Source: JAUPVO01 sp964420875
GTDB lineage: Bacteria; Patescibacteriota; Minisyncoccia; Phycocordibacterales; UBA5272
Length of the DNA stretch: 9,843 nucleotides
Reading direction: 5' to 3'
NCBI GenBank assembly: GCA_964420875.1
Contig: CAYQUK010000013.1
Span: forward strand, 1 to 9,843
The notes beneath the pieces were generated by a model. That model ran no database searches and was not told the DNA's origin. It saw only the letters and a list, made by a program, of their open reading frames with translations. Numbering within the stretch: the first letter of the stretch is position 1; each line of letters opens with the position of its first letter. The position numbers were made by a program, and so were the translations under genes. Of this stretch, positions 1-5,992 are shown piece after piece.

Positions 1-433
1 TGTTTGAGCAGGGCATGGTTAGGGCTGACTCGTTGAGAACGTATTTACGAAAATGAAATGAGTAGTGATATGTTGCGATTAGTGCGGTGATGGTTGCGAA
101 TACTGATATGAATACGTGTGCTATTTTTGTTTTCTTTAGCAACTCCACAAAAGCAATAATGAACATACCATATATGGTCACACGTTGATACCAACAGAAC
201 ATACATGGTGGATCATTGTATACATACTCATACATATTTGCTCCGACTATTCCTGCTCCAAGTATCAGAACTATTAGCCAAATCCAAGCCTCATATGAGA
301 TTTTAGTTAATAAACTTTTAATTTTGTCTGATGTGAAGTATCCGATTACCAAAATTATATTTAGAATGAGTAGTGTTAATACTCCAATAGTATTTAGATC
401 TGAAAATTGTTGAAATGAAATTATGTCTGACAT
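1..433 (-). CDS. DsbB/BdbC-type disulfide bond formation protein (5' part; runs off the window)
   Basis: Translating the minus strand from the ATG at 433 gives 144 codons open to the window edge. Residues 77-84 read CMFCWYQR, the hallmark first cysteine pair of DsbB/BdbC membrane oxidases, preceded by PP as in many family members. Helices are predicted at about 15-33, 49-70, 85-100 and 105-124, and C142 (in MPCS) fits the start of the second redox region. Family members re-oxidise a DsbA-like thioredoxin-fold partner on the outer face of the membrane and pass electrons to quinone. The extra first helix before the usual bundle suggests a variant architecture. The start is firm because an in-frame TAA lies at 445-443. 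It follows the stop of the upstream membrane gene by 19 nt and has its own extended -10 box. No DsbA-like partner is visible. The family call rests on the motif; the C-terminus is unseen. Confidence 0.85.
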   Translation of the reverse strand, partial: MSDIISFQQFSDLNTIGVLTLLILNIILVIGYFTSDKIKSLLTKISYEAWIWLIVLILGAGIVGANMYEYVYNDPPCMFCWYQRVTIYGMFIIAFVELLKKTKIAHVFISVFATITALIATYHYSFHFRKYVLNESALTMPCSN

Positions 434-441
434 ATATTTTA

Positions 442-450
442 ATTATAACA
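442..450 (-). promoter_or_regulatory. Extended -10 box of the DsbB-like gene
   Basis: On the minus strand this reads TGTTATAAT, a perfect TGn extended -10 with consensus TATAAT. It lies between the stop of the upstream membrane gene and the ATG at 433. Only 8 nt separate the hexamer from the ATG, so transcription would begin 1-2 nt before the start codon. No good -35 is seen at 17 bp. Confidence 0.6.
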
Positions 451-452
451 TT

Positions 453-1337
453 TTACTGGTTATTTTTATTCGCCACATTTTCTAAAATTTTATCAATTTC
501 GGGTGTAGTTGTAATATTGTTATTTATAATTTCTGTGTTTCTGATTAGATTTCTATATAAGACTATATAGTATATGGGGATAGTAAGAAAGAATGTCCCC
601 ATGATTATTTCGGAGTTAACCTCAATTCCAAACGCTGAATAGATTAGATTGTAGAAAATATAAAATAAAAAGTATCGAGTAACGCAGAAAACAATAAATG
701 CAAAAGTTTTTGCCGACTTAGACCTTTCCGCGCTGTAATTAGTGTCGAATTTAAATTTCTGAGAAAGTTTAAATGTTACAAAAGAAAAAATTGAATATGG
801 AATAAAATAGACACCTAACAAAAATATTGCAAAGAAAGCACAGCCAGGGAAACCACAATCATCAGCAAAGAAATATAGATATATTATTGTAATTAGAGAT
901 ATGTTTATTAAAAGTAAATTAATTTTGTTAATACTACTCATTATCAATGTGCTCAAATAAGAAGCTCTGCCATGTATTTCTATTTTTGTAAAATTTGTTC
1001 GCGATAAAATTCTTACAAGTATGAAAGATATAATAAAAGACACTATAGAAAATGCTATAAACTTTTTTTGGTCATAAAAGAAGTCTTTTAGACTTTTATT
1101 ATAAAATTCAATTTTTGGCTCAGGGTTGCAGTACCAGGACCATTTTTCTGGTGGATATTCTTTTGTACATTTCTCACGTGTAATTTTACTTAGTGAGTAG
1201 TCTTCTGGTGTAAAAGTTTTTTTGTGATCTACATAGCGACCATATGTTAGTAACGCTATCAATATGAGCATAACTAAAGAAGTCCATCTTACAGTTTCTG
1301 CTGCAACTAAAGAAATGAATCTTGTCTTTTCTTGCAT
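453..1337 (-). CDS. Unknown six-helix membrane protein with paired extracytoplasmic cysteines
   Basis: A 294-aa protein of no family I recognise. Hydrophobic helices are predicted at about 14-33, 92-112, 136-158, 167-188, 212-236 and 245-262. Basic residues cluster at 113-125 and 189-211, so the positive-inside rule puts the N-terminus in the cytoplasm and loops 34-91 and 159-166 outside. Those two outer loops hold four of the five cysteines: C57/C70 and C161/C166 (CGFPGC). That pattern suits structural disulfides or a redox site, and the next gene downstream is a DsbB-like oxidase. Its ATG lies 3 nt after the thrS stop, so it is almost certainly co-transcribed and probably translated by termination-reinitiation. 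A strong AAGGAGGA sits about 23 nt upstream inside the end of thrS, too far for ordinary initiation. The C-terminus (267-294) is polar, Asn-rich and cytoplasmic. Function unknown; a role tied to the oxidase is inference. Confidence 0.8.
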   Translation of the reverse strand: MQEKTRFISLVAAETVRWTSLVMLILIALLTYGRYVDHKKTFTPEDYSLSKITREKCTKEYPPEKWSWYCNPEPKIEFYNKSLKDFFYDQKKFIAFSIVSFIISFILVRILSRTNFTKIEIHGRASYLSTLIMSSINKINLLLINISLITIIYLYFFADDCGFPGCAFFAIFLLGVYFIPYSIFSFVTFKLSQKFKFDTNYSAERSKSAKTFAFIVFCVTRYFLFYIFYNLIYSAFGIEVNSEIIMGTFFLTIPIYYIVLYRNLIRNTEIINNNITTTPEIDKILENVANKNNQ

Positions 1338-1340
1338 ATA

Positions 1341-2861
1341 TTACTTTTTATTACTTATCTCCTCCTTTAATTTTTTAATAAGGTCGGGGAGGGACACGGA
1401 CATTTTGTCGCCGGAGAGGGACTCGAGGGTGACAGTGTTGCCAGTAATCTCGGCGTCGCCGATAACTATCCAATATGGATACTTCATATCTTTTGCTTCG
1501 CGGACTTTTTTGCCGAGACCATTCTTATCGCTGTCTAGGTCAACACGTATACCAGACTCTTTTAATTCTCGATAAACATTTTCTGCATACTCTAAATGTA
1601 AATCATTTTTGATAGGGATGATCTTGATTTGGTTCGGCGCAAGCCAAAGAGGGAACACTCCAGCAGAGTGCTCGAGATAAACAGATAGGAATCTCTCTAA
1701 TGATCCAGCGATAGCGCAATGTATCATCACAGGCATAGCGCGGTTACCTTCTTCATTTACATATTCCAATCCAAAGTTGGTAGGCTGAACAAAGTCTAAT
1801 TGTATTGTTCCTACTTGATGTTTGCGACCTATTGCGTCCTCGGCCATAAAGTCTATCTTTGGACCATAGAACGCTGCCTCGCCTTCACCATCAACCCATT
1901 TGCCAGCTGCACGCTTGTCAAGCAGATTCTTGATCGCTCCTTCTGCCTTTTCCCACAGATCCATATTGCCTTTGAATTTTGGGTCGTCATCGCGACGTGA
2001 GAATCTAGGTGTTAATTTTGTAAATCCAAAAGTAGAGTAGAATTTTTCTATTAGATTCCAAATGTTGTTCATCTCCTCCTCCAGTTGAGACTCCATACAG
2101 AACACATGCGCATCATCCTGAGTGATAGATAGCACACGTGACAGACCATTCAGCTCTCCTGANNNNNNNNNNNNNNNNNNNNNNNNNNNNNNNNNNNNNN
2201 NNNNNNNNNNNNNNNNNNNNNNNNNNNNNNNNNNNNNNNNNNNNNNNNNNNNNNNNNNNNNNACAAGGTCAGAGAATATAAATAGTCCCAGCTCGCGACC
2301 GAGAACGCGGTGGTCACGTTTTTTAGCCTCTTCCATTTGTGTTACATACTCATCCAGTTTTGTTTTGTTTTCAAAAGCCAATCCATACACACGAGTCAGC
2401 ACTGCATTCTTCTCATCACCACGCCAATATGATCCAGCGACTTTATCAAGTTTGAAACATTCTGGGTCAATGTCGCGAGTATTTGATACATGTGGACCTT
2501 CGCAGAGGTCTGTAAACTCACCAGTGGTGTAGGTTGTGAGCTTGGCATCGTTTTTGATCAGCTCTGTGATCAGCTCTGTTTTATATTTGTTGTCCGCAAA
2601 CATTTTTAGCGCCTCGTCATTTGATATGTCGTTCATCACAAAGTCATAATCCTCTTTTATGATTTGTTTCATTTTTGTCTCAAGAGCCGGGAAGTCCTCT
2701 GGTGACAATTTGTCAGCCCCAAAATCAATATCATAATAGAATCCATTATCCACCGGTGGACCCAGGGTTATCTTGGCATTTGGGTACTTTTCGAGTACTG
2801 CCATAGCGAGTATATGGGCTAGTGAGTGGCGAATCCTGTATAGATTATCTTTTTCTTGCAT
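1341..2861 (-). CDS. thrS: Threonyl-tRNA synthetase lacking the TGS domain (interrupted by an assembly gap)
   Basis: This enzyme charges tRNA-Thr with threonine. The protein begins almost at the editing domain: H12 and H16 (HSLAH) and C120/H124 (CEGPH) match the HxxxH and C/H residues that remove mis-charged serine, at nearly the same spacing as in E. coli (73/77/182/186). The N-terminal TGS domain of about 60 residues is therefore absent. After the run of N, the catalytic core resumes at SGELNGL. The zinc-ligand histidine is in TQDDAH, a second lies in VMIHCAIAGS, and the motif 3 arginine is in SLERF. Motif 1, the NCPGH zinc cysteine and the motif 2 arginine fall in the gap. The anticodon-binding domain covers roughly the last 100 residues. 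The visible length of 506 includes 34 unknown residues, but homologs need about 100-110 there, so the true protein is nearer 580. The start is fixed by the promoter, whose -10 ends 6 nt before the ATG. Confidence 0.95.
   Translation of the reverse strand: MQEKDNLYRIRHSLAHILAMAVLEKYPNAKITLGPPVDNGFYYDIDFGADKLSPEDFPALETKMKQIIKEDYDFVMNDISNDEALKMFADNKYKTELITELIKNDAKLTTYTTGEFTDLCEGPHVSNTRDIDPECFKLDKVAGSYWRGDEKNAVLTRVYGLAFENKTKLDEYVTQMEEAKKRDHRVLGRELGLFIFSDLXXXXXXXXXXXXXXXXXXXXXXXXXXXXXXXXXXSGELNGLSRVLSITQDDAHVFCMESQLEEEMNNIWNLIEKFYSTFGFTKLTPRFSRRDDDPKFKGNMDLWEKAEGAIKNLLDKRAAGKWVDGEGEAAFYGPKIDFMAEDAIGRKHQVGTIQLDFVQPTNFGLEYVNEEGNRAMPVMIHCAIAGSLERFLSVYLEHSAGVFPLWLAPNQIKIIPIKNDLHLEYAENVYRELKESGIRVDLDSDKNGLGKKVREAKDMKYPYWIVIGDAEITGNTVTLESLSGDKMSVSLPDLIKKLKEEISNKK
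2163..2262. other. Assembly gap of exactly 100 N inside thrS
   Basis: One hundred consecutive N, the usual placeholder for a scaffold gap of unknown size. The flanking residues (ending LFIFSDL and resuming SGELNGL) show that about 100-110 codons should lie between them, so roughly 200-230 bp more than shown are missing. The reading frame across the gap is uninformative. Confidence 0.97.
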
Positions 2862-2867
2862 CTCCTA

Positions 2868-2896
2868 ATAATACCATAAAAAGGTTGGTGTTTAAA
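2868..2896 (-). promoter_or_regulatory. thrS promoter
   Basis: On the minus strand, TTTAAA (2896-2891) and TATTAT (2873-2868) are separated by 17 bp. Only TAGGAG lies between the -10 box and the ATG at 2861, so transcription is predicted to start at or beside the ATG. The AGGAG directly touches the start codon and is too close to act as a Shine-Dalgarno site. The -35 overlaps the T-tract of the preceding terminator. No T-box leader can fit here. Confidence 0.6.
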
Positions 2897-2925
2897 TAAA
2901 AAAAGCCGCGCATCGCGCAGCTTTT
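2895..2925 (-). terminator. Intrinsic terminator after the SixA-like gene
   Basis: Arms 2901-2911 and 2915-2925 pair over 11 bp with one mismatch and a 3-nt loop, with a GC-rich centre (GCGC/GCGC). On the minus strand the hairpin is followed by a T-tract (TTT A TTT), which ends transcription of the gene whose stop is at 2945. The T-tract runs straight into the thrS -35 element. It might also work weakly on the plus strand. Confidence 0.75.
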
Positions 2926-2944
2926 GTTCGGAGGCTGTCCTCCG

Positions 2945-3436
2945 TTAGATTAGTGCCCAGTCCTCGCGGAAGTTTTTTGATTCATGTCTTATTTTTGTGA
3001 GACCACCACCACCTTCGCCTATAAGGTTCAAAAAGAGACTTATTTTACTCGCCCCAGAAACATTTTCTATTTTGGCTAAGTCGCTCTTTTCAGTTGCGAT
3101 GACCAAAACGGTTTTGCCTGCGTGTTGGTGAGACTTTCGTAAACTCGCATTTACCTCTTGGGGTGTGCTGAGTATTTCTTTTTCTGCTGAGGTGAACATT
3201 GGTCGGAGCGACTCATGCCCCATCACAACCTCAAGCCATACAGGCATGACCATTTCCGATTTCGAGTAAAACAGCACAGCGTCAACGTTTTCGCCATTGT
3301 GTCGACGCAAGTATTCCGCCATTTTGTTTATGATGCCCACTCCCCACGGGTGTAGGGGGCGATAGACTTTACCTCCCTTCCTGTTTGGATTTGGTTCGAT
3401 GTGCATGGCCGGGCTCAGATACCAGTAAATGACCAT
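2945..3436 (-). CDS. Hypothetical protein, SixA/histidine-phosphatase-like but without catalytic residues
   Basis: A 163-aa soluble protein, the usual length of the phosphohistidine phosphatase SixA. The layout follows that family: a first strand VIYWYLSPA where the RHG motif should be (7-9 are LSP), RPLHPWG (26-32, compare RPLT..G), the helix MAEYLRRH, then VDAVLFYSKSEM (51-62) where the family has a strand, SP and arginine, a WLEVV helix, and TVLVIATEKSD (109-119) where it has VLVISH. The active-site Arg-His-Gly, the second arginine and the late histidine are all replaced, so any homolog would be a pseudo-enzyme. This is a by-eye match of order and spacing, not an alignment; I cannot exclude an unrelated fold. 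Unlike its neighbours it has a proper Shine-Dalgarno site (AAGGAG, 6 nt before the ATG). It is a single gene, divergent from htpX, with its own terminator, and looks somewhat richer in G+C than neighbouring genes. Confidence 0.7.
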   Translation of the reverse strand: MVIYWYLSPAMHIEPNPNRKGGKVYRPLHPWGVGIINKMAEYLRRHNGENVDAVLFYSKSEMVMPVWLEVVMGHESLRPMFTSAEKEILSTPQEVNASLRKSHQHAGKTVLVIATEKSDLAKIENVSGASKISLFLNLIGEGGGGLTKIRHESKNFREDWALI

Positions 3437-3442
3437 TTTGGT

Positions 3443-3448
3443 CTCCTT
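3443..3448 (-). promoter_or_regulatory. Shine-Dalgarno site of the SixA-like gene
   Basis: AAGGAG on the minus strand, 6 nt before the ATG at 3436, is a near-ideal ribosome-binding site. It confirms the chosen start and stands out because most other genes in the window have none. Confidence 0.8.
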
Positions 3449-3467
3449 TTACAAGTTTTTTCAAGAA

Positions 3468-3497
3468 CAGTTTAATATGAATACTATATTAAAACTG
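3468..3497. repeat. Inverted repeat in the divergent sixA-like/htpX intergenic region
   Basis: CAGTTTAATAT (3468-3478) and ATATTAAAACTG (3486-3497) are reverse complements apart from one extra A, around a 7-nt centre. The repeat covers the candidate -10 of the minus-strand gene and lies 24 bp before the htpX -35, so it could be an operator. It could equally be a weak hairpin in the leader. Function is inferred from position only. Confidence 0.5.
3483..3488 (-). promoter_or_regulatory. Candidate -10 of the SixA-like gene
   Basis: TATAGT on the minus strand, with a weak TTGATT about 15 bp upstream. It would give a leader of about 40 nt, long enough to hold the Shine-Dalgarno site. It lies inside the 3468-3497 inverted repeat. 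AT-rich surroundings make chance matches easy. Confidence 0.35.
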
Positions 3498-3520
3498 GAT
3501 TAAAATCAAAAAGTCACACA

Positions 3521-3548
3521 TTGACATTTTCGGTGGTTATCTTATAGT
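3521..3548 (+). promoter_or_regulatory. htpX promoter
   Basis: Consensus TTGACA (3521-3526), a 16-bp spacer, and TATAGT (3543-3548). The ATG follows 10 nt after the -10, so the predicted leader is only about 3-4 nt. No Shine-Dalgarno sequence is present. Confidence 0.7.
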
Positions 3549-3558
3549 AGATAGACAT

Positions 3559-4452
3559 ATGAATAAAAACCACTTTATAGAACAAAAGTCAACCAACAAT
3601 ATAAAGACTTTTCTATTGCTCGCTGCCATAACTGGCGCAATAGTCGCATTTGGTTATGTTCTGGCTGGAGCAACTGGTAATACTGATTATATTTGGATAG
3701 CCCTATTTATGGCTATCGTTCAAAATGTTGTCAGTTATTTCTTCTCTGACAAAATAGCTCTCTCAATGAGTGGGGCAATACCTGCTGACATTCAAAAATA
3801 TACCGAGCTACACGAAATAGTAGACATGCTCGCAAAGCGTGATGGTCTAGCAAAACCTGCCATATATGTTATTAACGACCCAGCACCAAATGCCTTTGCA
3901 ACAGGACGTAATGACAAGCATGCGGCTGTGGCCGCGACTACAGGGCTGCTCGCAATGCTCAATCGTGGAGAGCTGGAGGGTGTGATGGCTCATGAGATGA
4001 GTCATATCAAAAACAAAGACATATTAATAATGTCAGTGGTGGTTGTGATGGCGAGTGTACTGTCTACTCTTGCTAACTTTGCTATGCATGCGTCATTTGT
4101 AGGTGACAAGCGTGAGGGGAATAATATGTTTATGATGATAGTCGGTGTGGTGGCCAGTTTGATTATCCCAATAGCAGCAGTGATAGTGCAGTCATCAATA
4201 TCAAGGAAGCGTGAATTCATGGCTGACGCTGGTGGAGCATTATTAACTGGTTATCCAGAGGGTCTGGCGAGCGCGCTTATGAAGATATCCAATTTCAAAC
4301 AGCCAATGCAAAATGCTAATCCAGCCACAGCTCATCTTTATATATCTTGTCCATTAGGTGGTGCCAGCCATCAGACATTTTTCCAGAGACTGTTTGCTAC
4401 ACATCCACCAATCGAAGAGCGTATAGCGGTACTTCGCGGCGAGAATATCTAG
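3559..4452 (+). CDS. htpX: HtpX-family membrane zinc metalloprotease (M48B)
   Basis: A 297-aa protein, close to the family's usual length. HtpX degrades damaged or misfolded membrane proteins with its active site on the cytoplasmic face. Two N-terminal helices lie at about 18-37 and 44-62. The zinc site HEMSH is at 145-149 (H145, E146, H149), with the third ligand E219 in REFMADAGG, in the E-x-x-A-D context typical of M48. Two more hydrophobic segments at about 155-178 and 190-212 lie between the motif and the third ligand, as in HtpX. The conserved THPPIEERI near the C-terminus supports the family. It opens a plus-strand cluster with lemA and a TPM-domain gene; htpX-lemA adjacency is a known arrangement. 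The start is set by the strong promoter ending 10 nt before the ATG. Confidence 0.95.
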   Translation: MNKNHFIEQKSTNNIKTFLLLAAITGAIVAFGYVLAGATGNTDYIWIALFMAIVQNVVSYFFSDKIALSMSGAIPADIQKYTELHEIVDMLAKRDGLAKPAIYVINDPAPNAFATGRNDKHAAVAATTGLLAMLNRGELEGVMAHEMSHIKNKDILIMSVVVVMASVLSTLANFAMHASFVGDKREGNNMFMMIVGVVASLIIPIAAVIVQSSISRKREFMADAGGALLTGYPEGLASALMKISNFKQPMQNANPATAHLYISCPLGGASHQTFFQRLFATHPPIEERIAVLRGENI

Positions 4453-4461
4453 TGCTATACT
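4453..4461 (+). promoter_or_regulatory. Extended -10 box of lemA
   Basis: TGCTATACT begins immediately after the htpX stop codon and ends 6 nt before the lemA ATG, so transcription would start on the ATG itself. No convincing -35 lies at 17 bp; the TGn extension could compensate. lemA may therefore be transcribed both from here and by read-through from htpX. Confidence 0.5.
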
Positions 4462-4467
4462 AAAAAT

Positions 4468-5058
4468 ATGAAAAATAAAGGATTGTTTATTTTAGGGGGT
4501 CTCGTAGTTTTATTAATTGTTTTAGGGGCATTTAGTTATAATGGTTTTGTAAAATTATCTGAGGACACAAATGCAAAGTGGGCACAGGTGACAACTCAGT
4601 ATCAGCGTCGTTTTGACCTGGTTCCAAATCTTGTGTCAGTAGTTCAGGGTGTAGCAAAGCAAGAGAAAGATGTGTTTGTAGGTATTGCTGAGGCTCGCGC
4701 AAAAGTTGGACAAGTCACACTGACAGCAGAGGCACTTAATAATCCTGAGGCATTGAAAAATTTTAATGATGCCCAAGGACAATTTGGAGTAATGGTATCA
4801 CGCTTGCTATCAGTAGCTGAGGCTTACCCTCAATTAAAATCAAATGAGAACTTTATGTCTCTGCAAAAAGAAATAGAGGGGACAGAGAATAGAATAGCTG
4901 TAGCTCGTATGGATTTTAACAATGTCGTGCAGGCTTATAATTTAAAAGTTAAGGCTTTCCCAGGTATGTTGTTCGCAAAGGTGTTCGGATTTGATGTTCG
5001 TCCATACTTTGAATTGCAACAGACTGGTGCCGAGACAGCTCCAAAGGTACAATTTTAA
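4468..5058 (+). CDS. lemA: LemA family membrane-anchored protein
   Basis: A 196-aa protein with a single N-terminal helix (about 5-23) and a long helical extracytoplasmic domain. The segment AKWAQVTTQYQRRFDLVPNL is the classic LemA signature, followed by AxARAKV-like, NPEAL and QGQFG motifs. The C-terminal part ends in the family's NxxVxxYNxxVxxFP pattern (NNVVQAYNLKVKAFPG) and FGFDVRPYFE. Length is normal. LemA proteins are widespread, their molecular role is poorly defined, and they recur beside HtpX proteases and TPM-domain proteins in envelope-stress clusters, as here. It lies 15 bp after htpX and 18 bp before the TPM gene. No Shine-Dalgarno site precedes the ATG. Confidence 0.95.
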   Translation: MKNKGLFILGGLVVLLIVLGAFSYNGFVKLSEDTNAKWAQVTTQYQRRFDLVPNLVSVVQGVAKQEKDVFVGIAEARAKVGQVTLTAEALNNPEALKNFNDAQGQFGVMVSRLLSVAEAYPQLKSNENFMSLQKEIEGTENRIAVARMDFNNVVQAYNLKVKAFPGMLFAKVFGFDVRPYFELQQTGAETAPKVQF

Positions 5059-5076
5059 TCCGTTAGAAATATAGAT

Positions 5077-5955
5077 ATGAAAAAAGCACTTGTAACGTTT
5101 TCTATTATAGGTGCTTTTTTCTTTGTCACATCTTTTGCATTTGATATACCGTACAAACCGACTAACTATGTAAATGACTTTGCGGATGTCTTGTCTACGG
5201 AAACAAAAGATAAACTCAATATAGAGTTGGCACAGTTTAAAGCCAGCACAACACATGAGATATCAATAGCCATCATCCCAAATATGGATGGCAGATATAT
5301 AGAGGAGTATGCAGTGCAAATGTTCCGTGATTGGGGAATAGGATCAAAAGAAAACAATAATGGCGTGTTGTTGTTACTTTCATTAGAAGAAAGAAAGTCT
5401 CGCATTGAGGTAGGTTATGGTCTCGAGGGAGCGATGACAGATTTGGAAAGCAATCAGATACTTACAAACATGACACCTTATCTAAGGGGTGGAGACTATG
5501 ATGGTGCTGTAGAGTTAGCGACTGTGTCAATTATGAATGCGACCCAAGGAGAGACGTATGTCGCTAATAGTAACGACGTTGATGGAGGCATGTCTGCAGA
5601 AATGTTTATCAATATCGCTTTTCTATTTTTCTTTTTCATTGTTCCGATACTCGCGGCGATACTGGGACGCAGTAAAAGTTGGTGGCTGGGCGGTGTGATC
5701 GGTTTTGTTCTTGCTCTGATATTATTTATTTTCTTATATAAAGTCGTCTGGGTATTTCTGATTACTGTCGTTGGTTTTGTTTTTGATTATTTTGTCTCAA
5801 AAAATTTTAAAGCAGCAAAGTCCTCTGGTACAACCCCGTCATGGTGGGCGGGAGGTAGTCATATGGGTGGTGGATATTCTGGATCGAGCGGCTCATCATT
5901 TGGTGGCTTCGGCGGCGGCTCGTCAGGAGGGGGTGGGTCAAGCGGGAGCTGGTAG
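5077..5955 (+). CDS. TPM-domain (YgcG-like) envelope protein with Gly/Ser-rich tail
   Basis: A 292-aa protein. Residues 1-22 form a signal peptide (MKK, hydrophobic core, SFAF). Residues about 30-158 are a TPM domain: YVNDFADVLS, a central strand EISIAIIP, then FRDWGIGSKENNNGVLLLLSLEERKSRIEVGYGLEGAMTD, which contains the family's WxIG and VGYGLEG signatures. Helices follow at about 176-196, 204-222 and 224-240, then a tail from 256 rich in glycine and serine, ending GSSGSW. This order is typical of bacterial YgcG-like proteins. TPM proteins act in membrane-protein repair in plants and are often paired with LemA in bacteria; the reaction here is unknown. It sits 18 bp after lemA with no Shine-Dalgarno and no clear promoter of its own (at best TAGAAAT before the ATG), so co-transcription with lemA is likely. 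Confidence 0.93.
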   Translation: MKKALVTFSIIGAFFFVTSFAFDIPYKPTNYVNDFADVLSTETKDKLNIELAQFKASTTHEISIAIIPNMDGRYIEEYAVQMFRDWGIGSKENNNGVLLLLSLEERKSRIEVGYGLEGAMTDLESNQILTNMTPYLRGGDYDGAVELATVSIMNATQGETYVANSNDVDGGMSAEMFINIAFLFFFFIVPILAAILGRSKSWWLGGVIGFVLALILFIFLYKVVWVFLITVVGFVFDYFVSKNFKAAKSSGTTPSWWAGGSHMGGGYSGSSGSSFGGFGGGSSGGGGSSGSW

Positions 5956-5957
5956 GC

Positions 5958-5986
5958 TTTACAATTCTAGTATTTTGTTGTAGTGT
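5958..5986 (+). promoter_or_regulatory. Candidate promoter of the small membrane protein gene
   Basis: TTTACA (5958-5963), a 17-bp spacer and TAGTGT (5981-5986) lie entirely between the TPM stop and the next ATG. The -10 matches poorly, but spacing is canonical and the box again ends 6 nt before the ATG. No Shine-Dalgarno is present. Confidence 0.4.
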
Positions 5987-5992
5987 GGGGAT

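Noticed and set aside
216..413. 65-codon plus-strand reading frame
   Set aside because: It lies antisense to the DsbB-like gene, whose CxxCWYQR motif makes the minus strand the coding one.
2862..2867. AGGAG touching the thrS ATG as a Shine-Dalgarno site
   Set aside because: Zero spacing to the start codon is sterically unsuitable, and the sequence falls within the expected -10 to start interval.
4942..5256. 104-codon minus-strand reading frame across the lemA/TPM junction
   Set aside because: Fully overlaps two well-recognised genes on the other strand and has no promoter, Shine-Dalgarno or recognisable domain.
5844..5955. GC-rich repeat-like tail of the TPM gene as a mobile or unstable repeat
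   Set aside because: It encodes the Gly/Ser-rich C-terminus usual for this family and shows no regular DNA repeat unit.
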